Below, piece by piece: positions 20,666-32,511 of a stretch of 64,000 nt of DNA. The stretch lies in NCBI GenBank assembly GCA_017607445.1, contig JAEVHH010000001.1, positions 6,262,001 to 6,326,000 of the forward strand, in the 5' to 3' direction. Source of the stretch: Histoplasma ohiense. Its lineage: Eukaryota; Ascomycota; Eurotiomycetes; Onygenales; Ajellomycetaceae. The stretch's first letter is position 1. Each line of letters starts with the position of its first letter. The translations under genes were made by a program, and so were the position numbers. The notes under the pieces are model-generated. The model did not search any database and was not told the DNA's origin. It saw only the letters and a program-made list of their open reading frames with translations.

Positions 20666-21577
20666 GTAGTGGACTATTGCCCAATACCCAATACCCTATC
20701 CAATACCATAGAATACCAAAGATACCCAGTAATACCGAATGCTCCCGCCAAGCCCCACGGTTGCAACCGCCAAGCCCGACCCTGGTCGTTCCTTCCTCCC
20801 CCCGCACCGCAGCGGAGCGGGGGCCAATCTGGGCAGGCGCAGTGGAGGGAGGACAGGGAAGGAGCTGCCTTGGGGCCGGAGCCCAGCTCGTATCAGCATC
20901 AGCAGCAGCGCGGGGATGTATTGTAACGTGTGTGTACGGATGTATCTATGGATGTATCTTGGATGTATCTTGGATGTATCTCGTGTGTGTCTTCTCCTGT
21001 CCCCAAGATCGATCCACGGATCGCCGGTAACTCGCCATCGCAGCCATGGTAGCCGTGAGGGTTGGCTGGCCGGGTCCCAGCATTCCAGCATTCCACCATT
21101 CCAGCATTCCACCAAACCTTACCCTTCCCTCGAATCTGGAAAAATATACCAGCACGAGATACCAGAATACGAGACCCGGACCAGTGGTCCTACCGGGGGG
21201 AGAACGACCCACTGCACTCCACTCCACTCCACTGTCCACCTCCACGATAAACATATTGAACCTGAGATATCCTCGGCTGCCAAGGCTCCGTCCAGGTTCT
21301 GGCAGGTTTGGCAGGTTTGGCAGCTCCTCACCCCTGTACTGTATGTACGCTGGAGTTGCCCCAGTTGGCTCCCCCCTTCTCTTACCAGAAAGATACACAG
21401 TTAGCGAAATGGGTTCGTTACAACGACCGAAATCACCTCTAGTGAGTGAGTTAGTTGAATAAAACCCAAGAACTTAGGGTCCCCATCCAAGCGGCCGTTT
21501 GTTTTTCCCTGGTTATTCCCGGCAAAATTCCAGAGTTATTTTATCTTGTTGGCACTCATTATTTTCCAATCCCATGA

Positions 21578-21622
21578 TCCAACCATCCAACCATCCAACC
21601 ATCCAACCATCCAACCATCCAT
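21578..21622. repeat. (CCAACCAT)n tandem repeat
   Basis: About five perfect 8-bp units. Confidence 0.92.
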
Positions 21623-22353
21623 CTATGGGAACGATCCAACAGCCAAGGCTCCACTCAACTCGCCTTAGCACGGTGGGGAAACGGTGGATCCGGGCCTGTG
21701 GCGAGGGGCGAGTGAGTGAGTGAGGTAGTGAGTGAGTGAGAATGGAGGTGATGAGATTAGAATAAGGAATAGGAATCCTGCCCCCCCCCAAACAACATTT
21801 GTGCCCACGCGACGCCTGGTGATCATGGTGATCAAGATGATGATGATTGATGACGATGATGATTGGTGGTGGTGGTGGTGGTGGTGATGATGACTCGCCG
21901 AGAAACGCCTGCTGCTACGGCTGCTACTCTATGACTTGCATACAGGGGTTGGGGAAGGGTTGTGGGAGATGTGGGAGCGAAGGAAAATGACCGCAAAATA
22001 AGCGCCAAGCAGGTTGCGCTCTTCTCTTTCTTCTTTTTTATTTTTTTTTTTTTTAACTTGTCTGGGCACGACACTTAACATTGTTCCTTCGCTTTTCGCT
22101 TTTTTTTTTTTTGCTTTTCGCCTTTCGCTTCCCTCCCTTTTTACGCTTGTTTAATTACTTGAACAAGAATACGGGCGACGACCGGGGAGGGGGGGGGATG
22201 CGCTTTATCTCGGCCATTCCGGTTAATCATGTGATCATCACGTTTCACCCCCCTCCCTTTTGGGCCCCCCTTTACCGGGTCTTGGTAGCCGAGCTGAGAG
22301 CCGGGATTGGGGGGAAGGAGGGTGTCAGGAAAATATGGAGAACAACAAAAAAA

Positions 22354-22356
<3 letters not shown>

Positions 22357-22442
<86 letters not shown>
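22357..22442. repeat. (AAATGG)n array followed by 47-nt poly(A) tract
   Basis: A short AAATGGA-type array runs into an uninterrupted A run at 22396-22442, the longest homopolymer in the window. Confidence 0.93.
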
Positions 22443-22444
<2 letters not shown>

Positions 22445-23231
22445 TAAAACGACGGTCCTGCGTGGGACGGGCCAATCAGCGGTCGCCCTCGTCCAGGAAG
22501 ATCCGCTAAAACTAGCCCAATGCGCTAGACCCGATCGGGCAGCTCCGTTGGACCTGAAGTTTCCTAAGGAGGATGATGGAGGAGGAAGGAACTACGGAGT
22601 AGATGATTGAAAGTGATGTTATGATCGTGACAGGACTGAGTGAGTTTAGATGTGTAGATACTGTATCGCCTCACTTATCTCATCAACTTTCACAAACGGG
22701 ATCCCAAAAAAAAAGAGGGAGAGAGAGAGAGATAAAAACAAGAAGAGAAGAAAAGGAAAAAAAAAAAATAAAAAAATAAAAGACAAACTAGAATTTTCTA
22801 TACATGAGCTATGTATGTACCGGCGTAGCTACTTCCTCTCAAACTACGCATGCACATACAACTTCCAATGCATGCATCGCCTGCCCGCCGCCCCCTGGAG
22901 ATCGTCGTGCAAGTCACTCTGAACCCTTGTCAAACCAAACCAAACCCTTCCCCCGCTTCCCCCGCGCCATCACACATCACGGGTGGGAAAAAAGAAAAAA
23001 AAAGAAAGAAAAAACCAAACAAAAAATAAACCGCGGATCAGGACAACGGGGTCCGGGCTGGGCTGGAGAAAGAAGAGCGCCGCGCGCCGGAACAGTTTTT
23101 TCCACACTTGCAATGCCCTGCTGCACGTTGCATGTTCCACGTTCCACGCCTGGAATGAGAGAGGGAGGGAGGAGGATGGCAATAAATAAATATCCATCCG
23201 ACCCACTCTAATTGCCGCCTGTGTGGGGTTC

Positions 23232-23265
23232 GGGCAGGGCAGGGCAGGGCAGGGCAGGGCAGGGC
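23232..23265. repeat. (GGGCA)n microsatellite
   Basis: Six to seven GGGCA units. Confidence 0.92.
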
Positions 23266-25763
23266 CAGAGTGTGAGGATTCCCGCCCGAGTTCTCCCCCC
23301 TGATAGAGCTAGAAGAAGGAAAACAAGTTGGCGTCCGGGGGGTGGAAGTTACATCTGGTTTCCGCTGGGGATGATCGTAGTTCGTCTCCTGCGCCGGACC
23401 GGATCGCACCGGACTCGTGGGTGCCCGTGGTGGGGCGTATGTATATACTGCGTGAGTGTATGTGAATAATTGCTTTTTTTGTCGGGGAATGTTTCCATCC
23501 CGGCAAGGGACGCTTGAAGATATTGACGCTTGAAGCACAAGCACAGGCACAGGACAAGCATATGGACAGAGCAGGCAGGGCCTATGTCCAGTCCCGGACA
23601 TCTGTGCCATAGTGAACCCCCTTCCCCGGGAAAAAGTGGGTACACACTCTGATCTCTTCCACCGCCCCTGCTCGCCCGACCCATGATTCGAGGCCATCGC
23701 GGTTGGGCGTTCAAGGAATATAAGGTGTGATATCCGGGAGATACAGAGAGGACTCGATGGTTTTTGCCGCGCGCGCATCAATCGCAGCTTGGCGCAGAAG
23801 GTGTAGCCTTTCGTCGCGCTCTCTCTCCCTCCCCCCACCCCCTGATCCAATCGAGTGGCGATCCGGTTCTCGTAGGTGTGACTGTGACTGACTGTGACTG
23901 TAGCTCTTAAATATTTGCACAGCGCGTGGACGCTAGGTATTAGCATTGCGCATGATCATGTAACTAACTGTAGGTACAGTACATTGTATTTTGCCCTGGG
24001 ACAACGTGTGTGTATCGTGACTTTAGGCGTACAAAGTAAAGTGGTTCCAGAAATACACACAGTTTCACCTGCAAGCTGCTGAATGAGCCACTGTCCCGGA
24101 TCCCAGCCCGGGCGGGTGGGCATATTGTAATCACAATCCCGTCTGCAGTGGCGCGGCCGATCGATCCAACCGTGCATACATATATATATATAATATCGCC
24201 AGCAGATTCTGCTCTGATGTCTGCGATGGATTTGGGCATGACCCGTCCCCGCTATATATAATATCTCGGGGAAGAGGCTGTGACTTGGGGGCACTCTGTG
24301 TCCATGATTTCTTGTTGTGGCGGTATGCGTTGCTGATGCAAAATGCAAAATGACACGGTCACGGTCACTCATTTGACGTGGTATGGGAAATGGAGGGAGG
24401 TAGTTAGCAGGTACCCGGCCATGGGAGATCCACTACCTAGCCTTTTTTTTTTTTTTTTTTTTTAAATAACTGTTTAAGGTGAATGGTGAATAGTTAGTTA
24501 CACATTGACTCGCTCCTTAATGGCACACAGTTCCAGAAGGTCCCAGAGGTCCCCATGGTGAGAAGTTGGGAGCGCTTGTTTGCCAGATCGAGCCCGTTGA
24601 GCAAAACGTATCTGTTCCGTGTGATCTCAGAGTGATGTTTCCTGCACGCGAAGGATGGGGTAATAGGGAGCAAGGGGAGAATGAGGATGGCAGACTGGAA
24701 AATTGTTTGTGCCTGGTCTCATCAACAAGCCAATCACATAGAGTGGATTGGCTGTTGGGATGTTTTACCAACCAACTACCAGTTTTGTGGATGTTGCAAT
24801 CTCTGAGAGAGATGAGAATAACAATATATAACCCTAATAATAGTTCCAGGTTCCAGGGATAAGTGTCAGCGTATACAGTAGGTTTTGCAGGTCATTTATC
24901 TTTTGGTAACCTCTCCACGGCGTGCATCCACCGTGGCCAATCTCCATATATAGCTGTATATCACCCTGATAGATCGGCTTCACCGGCAGAGTAGAGGGTA
25001 GTGACATCAATGATTCCAAGATGGTGTGCATTCTTCACATGTGAGATCCCAACGCCGTATCTCCATAGACACCGATCGCAGAGATTCAAGGACCCAGCCT
25101 CGTTGCCAGTGCTCGTTCAGAGCGAGCCCTGAGCTTGCTGGCTGGACAAGCTGAAACCGCAGTGAGGGTGGTGAGTGTTGTGGAGTGTTGTGGAGTGTTG
25201 GGACAACAGACAAACAGCACAGAATACTGCCACCGCCGGCTCTCCGCCTTTGCAACGCCCAACCACGGCTGGCGGTCTTGGCCCCATCTGGTCCGCCTGT
25301 ATCAAGCAGCCATGGCCACCTCCAGATATCATCCTCACCATCGTCATCCTCCACCATCACCGTCGTCATCCTCCACCATCAACACCCATCAACATTATCA
25401 ACACCATCAACACCATCATCCCCTTCGCACTTGACACCCTCCCCACCGACAACGTCTGCTCGTCCCTGCTGCTGCCCGCTCTGCCTTCTCCACGAGCATC
25501 TCCTCCGCTGCCATCCTTGCTGCCCATAGGCTGCCTTCCACCGTTACTCGCTGTCCTTCGCCTCCCTGTTCCTGGAGCTAAAGCTAAAGACAGGTTTTGA
25601 CCCGCAAGCCACATCAGTGTCCACAGCTGCTGAGAGGGTTTGGTCCTTCCAGCCATCCGCCTAACGCTTTTTTCCAAAGGCGACACGTTTTGATTCTTCC
25701 GACGACAGCCCTCCTCCCTCTCTCCCCTTCTCTCCCTTCTCCCCCCTTCTTCCATCACTAACT

Positions 25764-26710
25764 ATGGCTGGCACACGAAATTACGATTTTTTGGTACGTT
25801 CCCTGGAATTTCGTAGACCTCTTGGTGGGGAATTGGGGGAGGAACTTATTTCCTCTCTGCTGATTTGCTTTTTATTTTTATTTTTTATTTTTTATTTTTT
25901 ATTTTTTTTATATTTTTATATTTTTATTTATTTACTTATTTATTTATTCATTGATTTATTTTGCCTTATGTTAACTGTTGTCGTTCTGAATCAGATCAAA
26001 CTGCTACTCATCGGCGATTCGGGTGTGGGGAAATCATGTTGCCTGCTGCGGTTCAGTGAGGATTCATTCACCCCATCTTTCATTACGACAATCGGGATCG
26101 ACTTCAAAATCCGGACGATAGAACTAGATGGGAAACGTGTAAAGCTACAGATATGGGATACAGCCGGCCAGGAAAGATTCAGGACGATCACCACCGCATA
26201 TTACCGGGGTGCCATGGGGATACTGCTTGTTTACGATGTGACCGATGAGCGGTCTTTCAACAGTGAGTTTGGTTGTTTTCTTTTCTACTATTTGCATTTA
26301 TTAAATTTCTTAGACGATTGTTTCGGGTCAAACAAGCTGTCAGCGAGCTAACTTTCCAATTATTTTATTTTATTTTATTTTTTAAACAAGACATCCGGAC
26401 ATGGTTCTCGAACGTTGAACAACATGCAAGCGAAGGCGTACATAAAATGCTTATCGGCAACAAATGTGATTGGGAAGAGAAGAGAGCCGTGACAACGGAG
26501 CAGGGCCAGAAACTGGCCGACGAACTGGGAATCCCGTTCCTGGAAGTTTCAGCGAAAAATAACATCAATGTCGAAAAGGCCTTCTACACCCTAGCCTCCG
26601 ATATAAAGAAGGTTATGGACACGACCAAATCCGAACAGGCCGGCTCCCAGGGCGTGACTATAGATCATCAAGGCAGTGGGGCAGGCAACCTTGGAGGCAA
26701 ATGTTGTTAG
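25764..26710 (+). CDS. SEC4: Rab8/Sec4-family small GTPase
   Basis: Exons 25764-25793, 25995-26262 and 26391-26710 encode 205 residues. The first exon codes only ten residues (MAGTRNYDFL), a structure usual for fungal Rab genes. The motifs are complete: P-loop GDSGVGKS, switch I with TTIGIDFKIRTI, switch II WDTAGQERFRTITTAYYRG, NKCDW and SAK for guanine binding, and a C-terminal GGKCC for double geranylgeranylation. TIGIDFKIRTIELDGK and the effector loop are those of Sec4/Rab8, which tethers secretory vesicles to the exocyst at growing hyphal tips. Introns of 201 and 128 bp are T-rich. The orthologue in Aspergillus is called SrgA. Confidence 0.95.
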
Positions 26711-27386
26711 GATGCTCATTGTTTTTTTCTCACCCCTTCGTTTTTTTTTTTATTCTTTATTTATTCTTTATTTATTTATTCTTTATTTCATGTGAACAGG
26801 CGGCATTCCTTGTGTACTATCTAGAGAGGGATATAGGCTTTTTACCCAAGCTTTCCTACTTTTAGTTACCATCCCGCTAATGGCGTCTCCAGATCCTTCA
26901 CCTATCACGTATCCAACAAGTCGGTTAAATTCTTTTTGTTCTTTCCTCCATTTATTTGTTCCTTGCCTTATTTATTGACTTTCGTCCATTTGCTGATGAT
27001 TCCATTTCCCCTTCCACCTGTTCTTCCCTCTTAGTGTCTCTGTTTTGTTTCCTAGATGGCGTCATTTCACCTGCATTCGTTATTTCTTCCCCCCTCCGCA
27101 AGCCCCCCAAAGAATAACCGCGTGGGTTGTATTGAATCACAATCACTTGTGCAATCCATATTGAGATCGTATGGCTGTTTTGATAACAACTAACCCGTGC
27201 CTCACAATTCCGGATACTTTTGATCCATTAGTTGATACACATGTGGTATTTGGCGTAATAGTAACAATACAAGTAAAAGCACGTTGTGATAACGCCTAGC
27301 TTTCCTCCAATAGGTCCCACAACAAACCAGGACATCCAATGTAAGTCGTTTTTTTTGAACTGGTTGTTATTTAGAAGATCCCGTGA
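26711..27386. other. Convergent intergenic region
   Basis: Between the Sec4 stop and the end of the minus-strand mitochondrial-type gene. T-rich just after the stop; no gene or repeat of note. Confidence 0.55.
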
Positions 27387-28678
27387 TCAACAGACGTCGC
27401 CTTCAAATAGACACTCGGCCTTCATCAACGGCGGGGGATCGGGGTAAAACGGTAACGCATCCAGTTTGGGGAGCACGCTCCTGTGCCACACCCTGACAAA
27501 TCGCCTTGCCTCCGCCGCAGTCTGAAACGCGATGCGCCAGCAATCGCCCTCCGCCGAACTCTCCTCGTCCGGGGTCAAGATCTCGTTGGAGAGCGGTTCC
27601 ATCAGCGGCGTAATCGGGTCCTGTTCGACCAACTGCCACGGCGACCACCTGTTTTGCCCGTCCCACAGCAGGAGTCGACGGACGTATTCCTGCTTGAGAG
27701 TGAAACGGCTCTGGCTGTCGATCCAGATTCGGACCGGGAATCCGTGCTTTCCATGCCTGGACGCCAGGTTGTTGTGGAGGTCGATCGCGTCTTGGAGCTT
27801 CTGGTCGAACGGCTCCAGGCACGCATATAGGGACAGCGGCAGCCAGGGCGATGTGAGGGTGTAGTCGTTCAGCCTGTACTCGCACGCACCATCGGCGGTG
27901 TAGTTCGGTGGCGGCGTGATGCGGGACATGCTGGATGTTGGAAGATTGTCGCGGGCAAATTCGAAGAGCCGATACACCTTGTCCTGGAACTCCTTCGCGG
28001 CGGCAGGGCTGTAGAATATCAAGATCCACGTATTCGAGCGCCGTAGGGTGTCAGGGAAGCGCAGGGGAATTACTACCAAAACCCCAGCGATGTGTTATGT
28101 TAGTATAAATAGAAAAAGCACCCCCAGTCCGAGTAACTAGTAACTTGCGCACGAACGTCACCTGAGGGGAAGAAATGAAAAAAAAAAAAAAAAAAAAAAT
28201 TTTTTTTCTCACTTTTCTCAAGACCTCTTGTATTTCTCCATTTGTTGAGGTATTTTCCCTGGCCCAGGATTGACATGAAGTCCCGCTCGTCCAGGCAGGC
28301 TGGGGCGCGAGACAGGACGAGGGCCGTTTTATGTTTTTGGCGGCTTTCCTCTTCCGAGGTAATGGAGATACGGCCTCGCTTGTCGATGGTCGCGCCCGTG
28401 TTATTAGAGTCGGGGATCTCGGACAGCCCGAATGTTTTGAGTAAGTCGGCGTGTTCTAGGGATATTCTCTCCGGGTCAAATCGCGCCCGGTTGCTCCTGT
28501 CCGTCGTCTCCGTGTCCTTCATGCCTACTCCATCCTCCGTTTCTCTGCGCCCACTAGGCGGTATTTCAAACCTACCTCCATATCTTCGAGCCGGAGTAGA
28601 TGCGAAGAATCGCAGTAATTGCGTTGGCCTGGCGGGATATGTCCTTGTGAAAGCTGGAAATCGCGAAGGCAAGAACAT
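27387..28678 (-). CDS. Conserved hypothetical protein, probably mitochondrial
   Basis: Exons 28678-28213 and 28072-27387 (intron 140 bp, joining LEK to IIPLRFPDTLRR) give 383 residues. The N-terminus (MFLPSRFPAFTRTYPARPTQ) is rich in Arg, Ser and Phe with no acidic residue, a typical mitochondrial presequence. The core has SRAPACLDERDFMSILGQGKYLNKWRNTRGLEK followed by WILIFYSPAAAKEFQDKV, a pattern I recall from uncharacterised filamentous-fungal proteins that look RRM-like (a nucleotide-binding alpha/beta fold). No enzyme motif is visible. The intron carries an uninterrupted 22-nt A run next to eight Ts (plus-strand view). Function is unknown. A middle exon (28101-28162) in the same frame is possible but gives a poorer junction. 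Confidence 0.7.
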
Positions 28679-29251
28679 GCTGGGGGCTACCTACGATGGC
28701 GAGAGATGAAAACGCATTGTGTGTCGTAGCTGTCTTTGTTGCCAACGCGCTTTTCGAAGATTCGGCAACGAAGCCACAGTATTCTGGATATTAATAATTT
28801 GAGTCAATTCCGTACGCAGAGGAGCAGAATGCTGGTAATTCACCGAGTTTTCTTCAAGATGATGATGATGATGGATTTTCTTAGATTTTCTTATCTTATC
28901 TGATTATTTAGTTAGGGTTTTCAACAATCGCCCAAGAAACTCTTTGACGATGGATCTCAAAGCTGTTGACCCCCGCCTTGAATTACAAACTAGACTGTTT
29001 AGCTGTTGGCCGGTGTGCGATTTACACCTATAGACAGAAAAAAAAAATTATTACGAGGTGAAATATATCTCGCTCTATGTCATAACGACAGAGTACTGTG
29101 TGCTAATTCTCACTCTTTAATTTTAGCATGGACAGTGTACAGACCCATCTTTTTCCATTCCTCCCATTCAGAATACATCCAATCTATCCCCGCCTTTTTT
29201 GCGCAACCCTGATTCAATAGCAATCCATATCCCGAGACGCGGGAACTCAGG
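28679..29251. promoter_or_regulatory. Divergent promoter region (hypothetical mitochondrial gene / AFG2)
   Basis: 573 bp between two start codons on opposite strands. No specific factor site was recognised. Confidence 0.45.
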
Positions 29252-31609
29252 ATGGCGGCGGACGGACCCAAGTTCACGGTTCGGCCGCTGTCGAAACAGC
29301 CCAGAAACGACCAGAAGGACTCCTTCCGTGTCTCTCTGTCTCCGTCTTCCCTTCTCCTTGTGAAAGCTAGGCCGGGCGATCTGTGTCGACTGGAATCGGC
29401 AGAAGGTCCCCCAGGGACGGCCATCGCGTGGGCTTCTGCTGAGAAAATTCCAGATACCGTTGTTCAGACATCGAAAGCTGTTCAGGATCTCTATCGCCTT
29501 AAGCTGGGAGAGAAGATATCGATTTATCGAGAGCATGAACCTTTGGACGAAATATCAGCTGTACGTCTCGAAGAATGCACAGACGCCAGCAAAATTTCTG
29601 CTTTTGGCGCGCTTCTCGAAACGGATAGACCGCACTGGGAGTGGGGTCTTGAATACCCCCTGTCTAAATGTGAGATCATCGCGGAAGGGATGGTGTTCGA
29701 CTTAGACCTTAGGGGCAATCGTAGAACCTTTAAAGTGGCAGAAATCGAGCCTCTCACTCAAAGTCGGAGTAATACCATCTTTCAATTTACTTCCAGATCC
29801 AAGGTATCCATCGGACAAGCCTTACGACGTCAGACCCTTCCTTCCTCACTTGTCGTGTCGCCCACAGGATTGGGTGGCCTTTCCCAGCAAGTAATGCAGA
29901 TCAATGAGAGGCTTCGTGACTTTACTTTCCAGGAGCATAACGTGGCTATGCCTTCATTTTATCGGAATAGTGGCGGCATTTTAATCTACGGCCCAAAAGG
30001 AACAGGGAAGAGCACACTCTTATCCAAACTCGGTGCTGCAGGGTGGAAGAAAGTGCTCACCGTCAACAGCTCTTTACTGAACAGAAACCGAGGCGATGGG
30101 GAGGTGCTGTTGCGCAAGATCTTCACCGAAGCTCTTCAGTCTCAGCCATGCCTTATTGCCATTGACCAATTGGATTACCTCGCTCCCAAAAATCGACCTA
30201 ATGATTCATCTATATGTTCAGCACTCTGTGAGGCCATGGATAGTCTACAGGATGCAAAAGTTCTCGTGGCCGCCTGCACAAGGCACCCGAACGATGTCGA
30301 CGACAGCCTTAGAACACCCCATCGGTTTGGCGTCGAGATCGAGTTACCCGTTCCGACCGCTAAGGGGCGAGAAGAGATTCTGTTATCCATCCGAGGAACG
30401 TCCAATGTGCCAAATGACCATCAATTAGCAAAATTGGCGGAACGGACTCACGGATACGTCGGTGCCGACCTGTTTTCGTTATTGCAGCTTTCGTGTAGAA
30501 AAGCACAGACTAGGCAAATATTGCAATTGGAACAGGGCAAGTCGTGTTCAAGTGAGCAACATATTTCGGGACTGGCAACACCTTCGGAGAGCGGCGCTCC
30601 CGATGAGAATTTCCTTCAAATCGATGATATGGATATATCACTCGCGCTTCAAGAAACTCGCCCGACGGCTATGAGAGAGGTTTTCCTGGAGACGCCCAAA
30701 GTGAAATGGAGCGATATTGGTGGACTACATGAAATAAAGGAGCGTCTTCGGAAGGCGGTGGAGAGACCACTCAAAGTAAAGACTGAACTCAACCCACTGA
30801 GCAAGTTTGCTTGCTAGGAAAAAAAAAAAAAAAAAAAAAAAACCACGGAATGGCTAACATGTCTTGATTAGTTTCCTGACCGAATGAAACGACTGAACAT
30901 AAGCGGCAAGAAGGGTATTTTGCTATACGGTCCTCCTGGTTGTTCTAAAACACTGATGGTCAAAGCACTGGCGACTGAAGCCGGGTTGAACTTTCTGGCA
31001 GTTAAAGGGGCTGAGATCTTGAGTATGTATGTCGGGGAGTCAGAACGGGCACTCCGTGAGATATTTCGAAAAGCACGATCGGCCAGCCCGAGCATTATAT
31101 TCTTTGACGAAATTGATGCAATTGCTTCGCGACGAGGCAGTAGTGCAGCTCAGGGGGGCGGCGGTGGTATTAATGTACTAACGACTTTGCTTAATGAAAT
31201 GGACGGGATTGAAGAGCTGAAAAACGTGCTTGTTGTGGCGGCAACGAACAAGCCGGAGGTTCTCGACCCTGCCCTTATGCGCCCTGGGAGACTGGATAAT
31301 CTTCTGTATATCGGGCCCCCAGACGTGCAGGCGCGGAAGGAGATTTTAAACATCTGGATTAGTAAATCGGAAGTGGATGACGACGTCGATATTGACATGT
31401 TAGCCGAGGTGACCGAAGGGTACTCTGGAGCGGAGATGGTTAATATCTGTGAAACTGCAGCCGACGGTGCCCTAGACGAGGAGGAAGAGACTGGCCAGCA
31501 GCAAAGAATAGGATGGAGACACTTTGAATCTGCATTGGACCAGGTGCCCAGGCAGATATCATCGGCGGTGATTCAGGGTTATGAGAGATGGAGAGACGAC
31601 ATGAAATGA
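29252..31609 (+). CDS. AFG2: AFG2/DRG1-type AAA ATPase (ribosome biogenesis)
   Basis: Exons 29252-30775 and 30872-31609 encode 753 residues, close to the ~780 of yeast Afg2. The type II AAA protein has an N-terminal substrate-binding region (1-220) and two ATPase modules. D1 has a Walker A GPKGTGKS (247-254) and a Walker B-like LIAIDQLD in which Gln306 stands where Glu is expected. D2 has GPPGCSKT (528-535), diagnostic of Afg2/SPATA5, and a normal Walker B IIFFDEID (Asp587-Glu588), followed by PGRLDNLLYIGPPD. Afg2 strips Rlp24 from cytoplasmic pre-60S particles. The intron donor GTAAAG joins ERPLK to FPDRMKRL; reading through it gives an early stop. The 96-bp intron contains a 24-nt A run (30819-30842). 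Confidence 0.92.
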
Positions 31610-31938
31610 GCATGACCAAATAAACATCAATTCTTCCCTCAATGACATGTATATTTTGATTTTATTCCTCTCGTCTCTTTCTCTCACTTATCCAAGTGGA
31701 ACTCTGCAGCCTTACATAGGTCGCCATTCTCACGTTATGTGTGCAGGACGAGATGGACCTGGAGAAAAGATATTTACACCCAGCCAGGAGCTGCTTTATT
31801 TTATAAGCCAGAGCATGTACACACTTGATACACACAAAAATATGTTCTTCTACATATTACATATTACATATTACAGCTGTCTGAGAAAGTGCTTCAACAG
31901 TGGACAAGCTCCACTACGATCTAATAAAATCTCTGCAA

Positions 31939-31977
<39 letters not shown>

Positions 31978-32511
31978 CTAGTAAGGATTGATCCTTTTTG
32001 GCGTAGTGGTGAAGTAAGCCTTTCTATAAGATTTGTGACTTGAAACTAGGCCTCATATATCTCTGTTACATACAGATTAATAATAGAGAGATCAATATCT
32101 CAGTTAATCGCAGAACTAAACCAGCGAATAATTAAAACAATATTTAGAGGCGGTAGAATGTAATACAACATAGTATTATAAGACATAGTTACATGGATTC
32201 ATCATCAGTACTCCGTAGTGTTACATGGATTCATCATCAGTAGTATTTCTTTCTTTTTGGTTTCGGAATCCTTGGCAGATGTCGTTGAGTTTATCGCGCT
32301 TCTGCCTCCTCAAGCTTCGCCAACCATCAACTACAGCGCAGAAGCACCCGCGACAACTGAAACAGCTTCCACATGGCTGCTCATCAGCGCATCTTTTCAC
32401 TCAATTAGCTGTTATTGTTATTTTGCTACTGTCCTCCATTTTCTTGGTCTCTCTCTCTGTGTGTGAGATTTGGAGTGAAGCTTTGCAGTTTCTAGCTCAC
32501 CCATAGCCGCG
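31610..32511. other. Intergenic region between AFG2 and the SR protein gene
   Basis: No gene. It holds a (TA)n array at about 31950-31977 and a 22-bp direct repeat pair at about 32189-32242 flanking a TACTCCGTA motif. Confidence 0.55.
32188..32242. repeat. 22-bp direct repeat flanking a TACTCCGTA motif
   Basis: TTACATGGATTCATCATCAG plus TA occurs twice, the copies separated by CTCCGTAGTG. The first copy's final TA is also the first two bases of TACTCCGTA (32209-32217). Confidence 0.9.

Larger units (their letters stand above)
20666..25763. other. Long divergent intergenic region (SLC6-type gene / Sec4 gene)
   Basis: 5.1 kb without a supportable gene. It holds several simple repeats, a 47-nt A run and a 21-nt T run (24443-24463). 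A TACGGAGTA motif lies at 22593-22601. It presumably holds the two promoters and possibly long 5' leaders. Confidence 0.55.
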
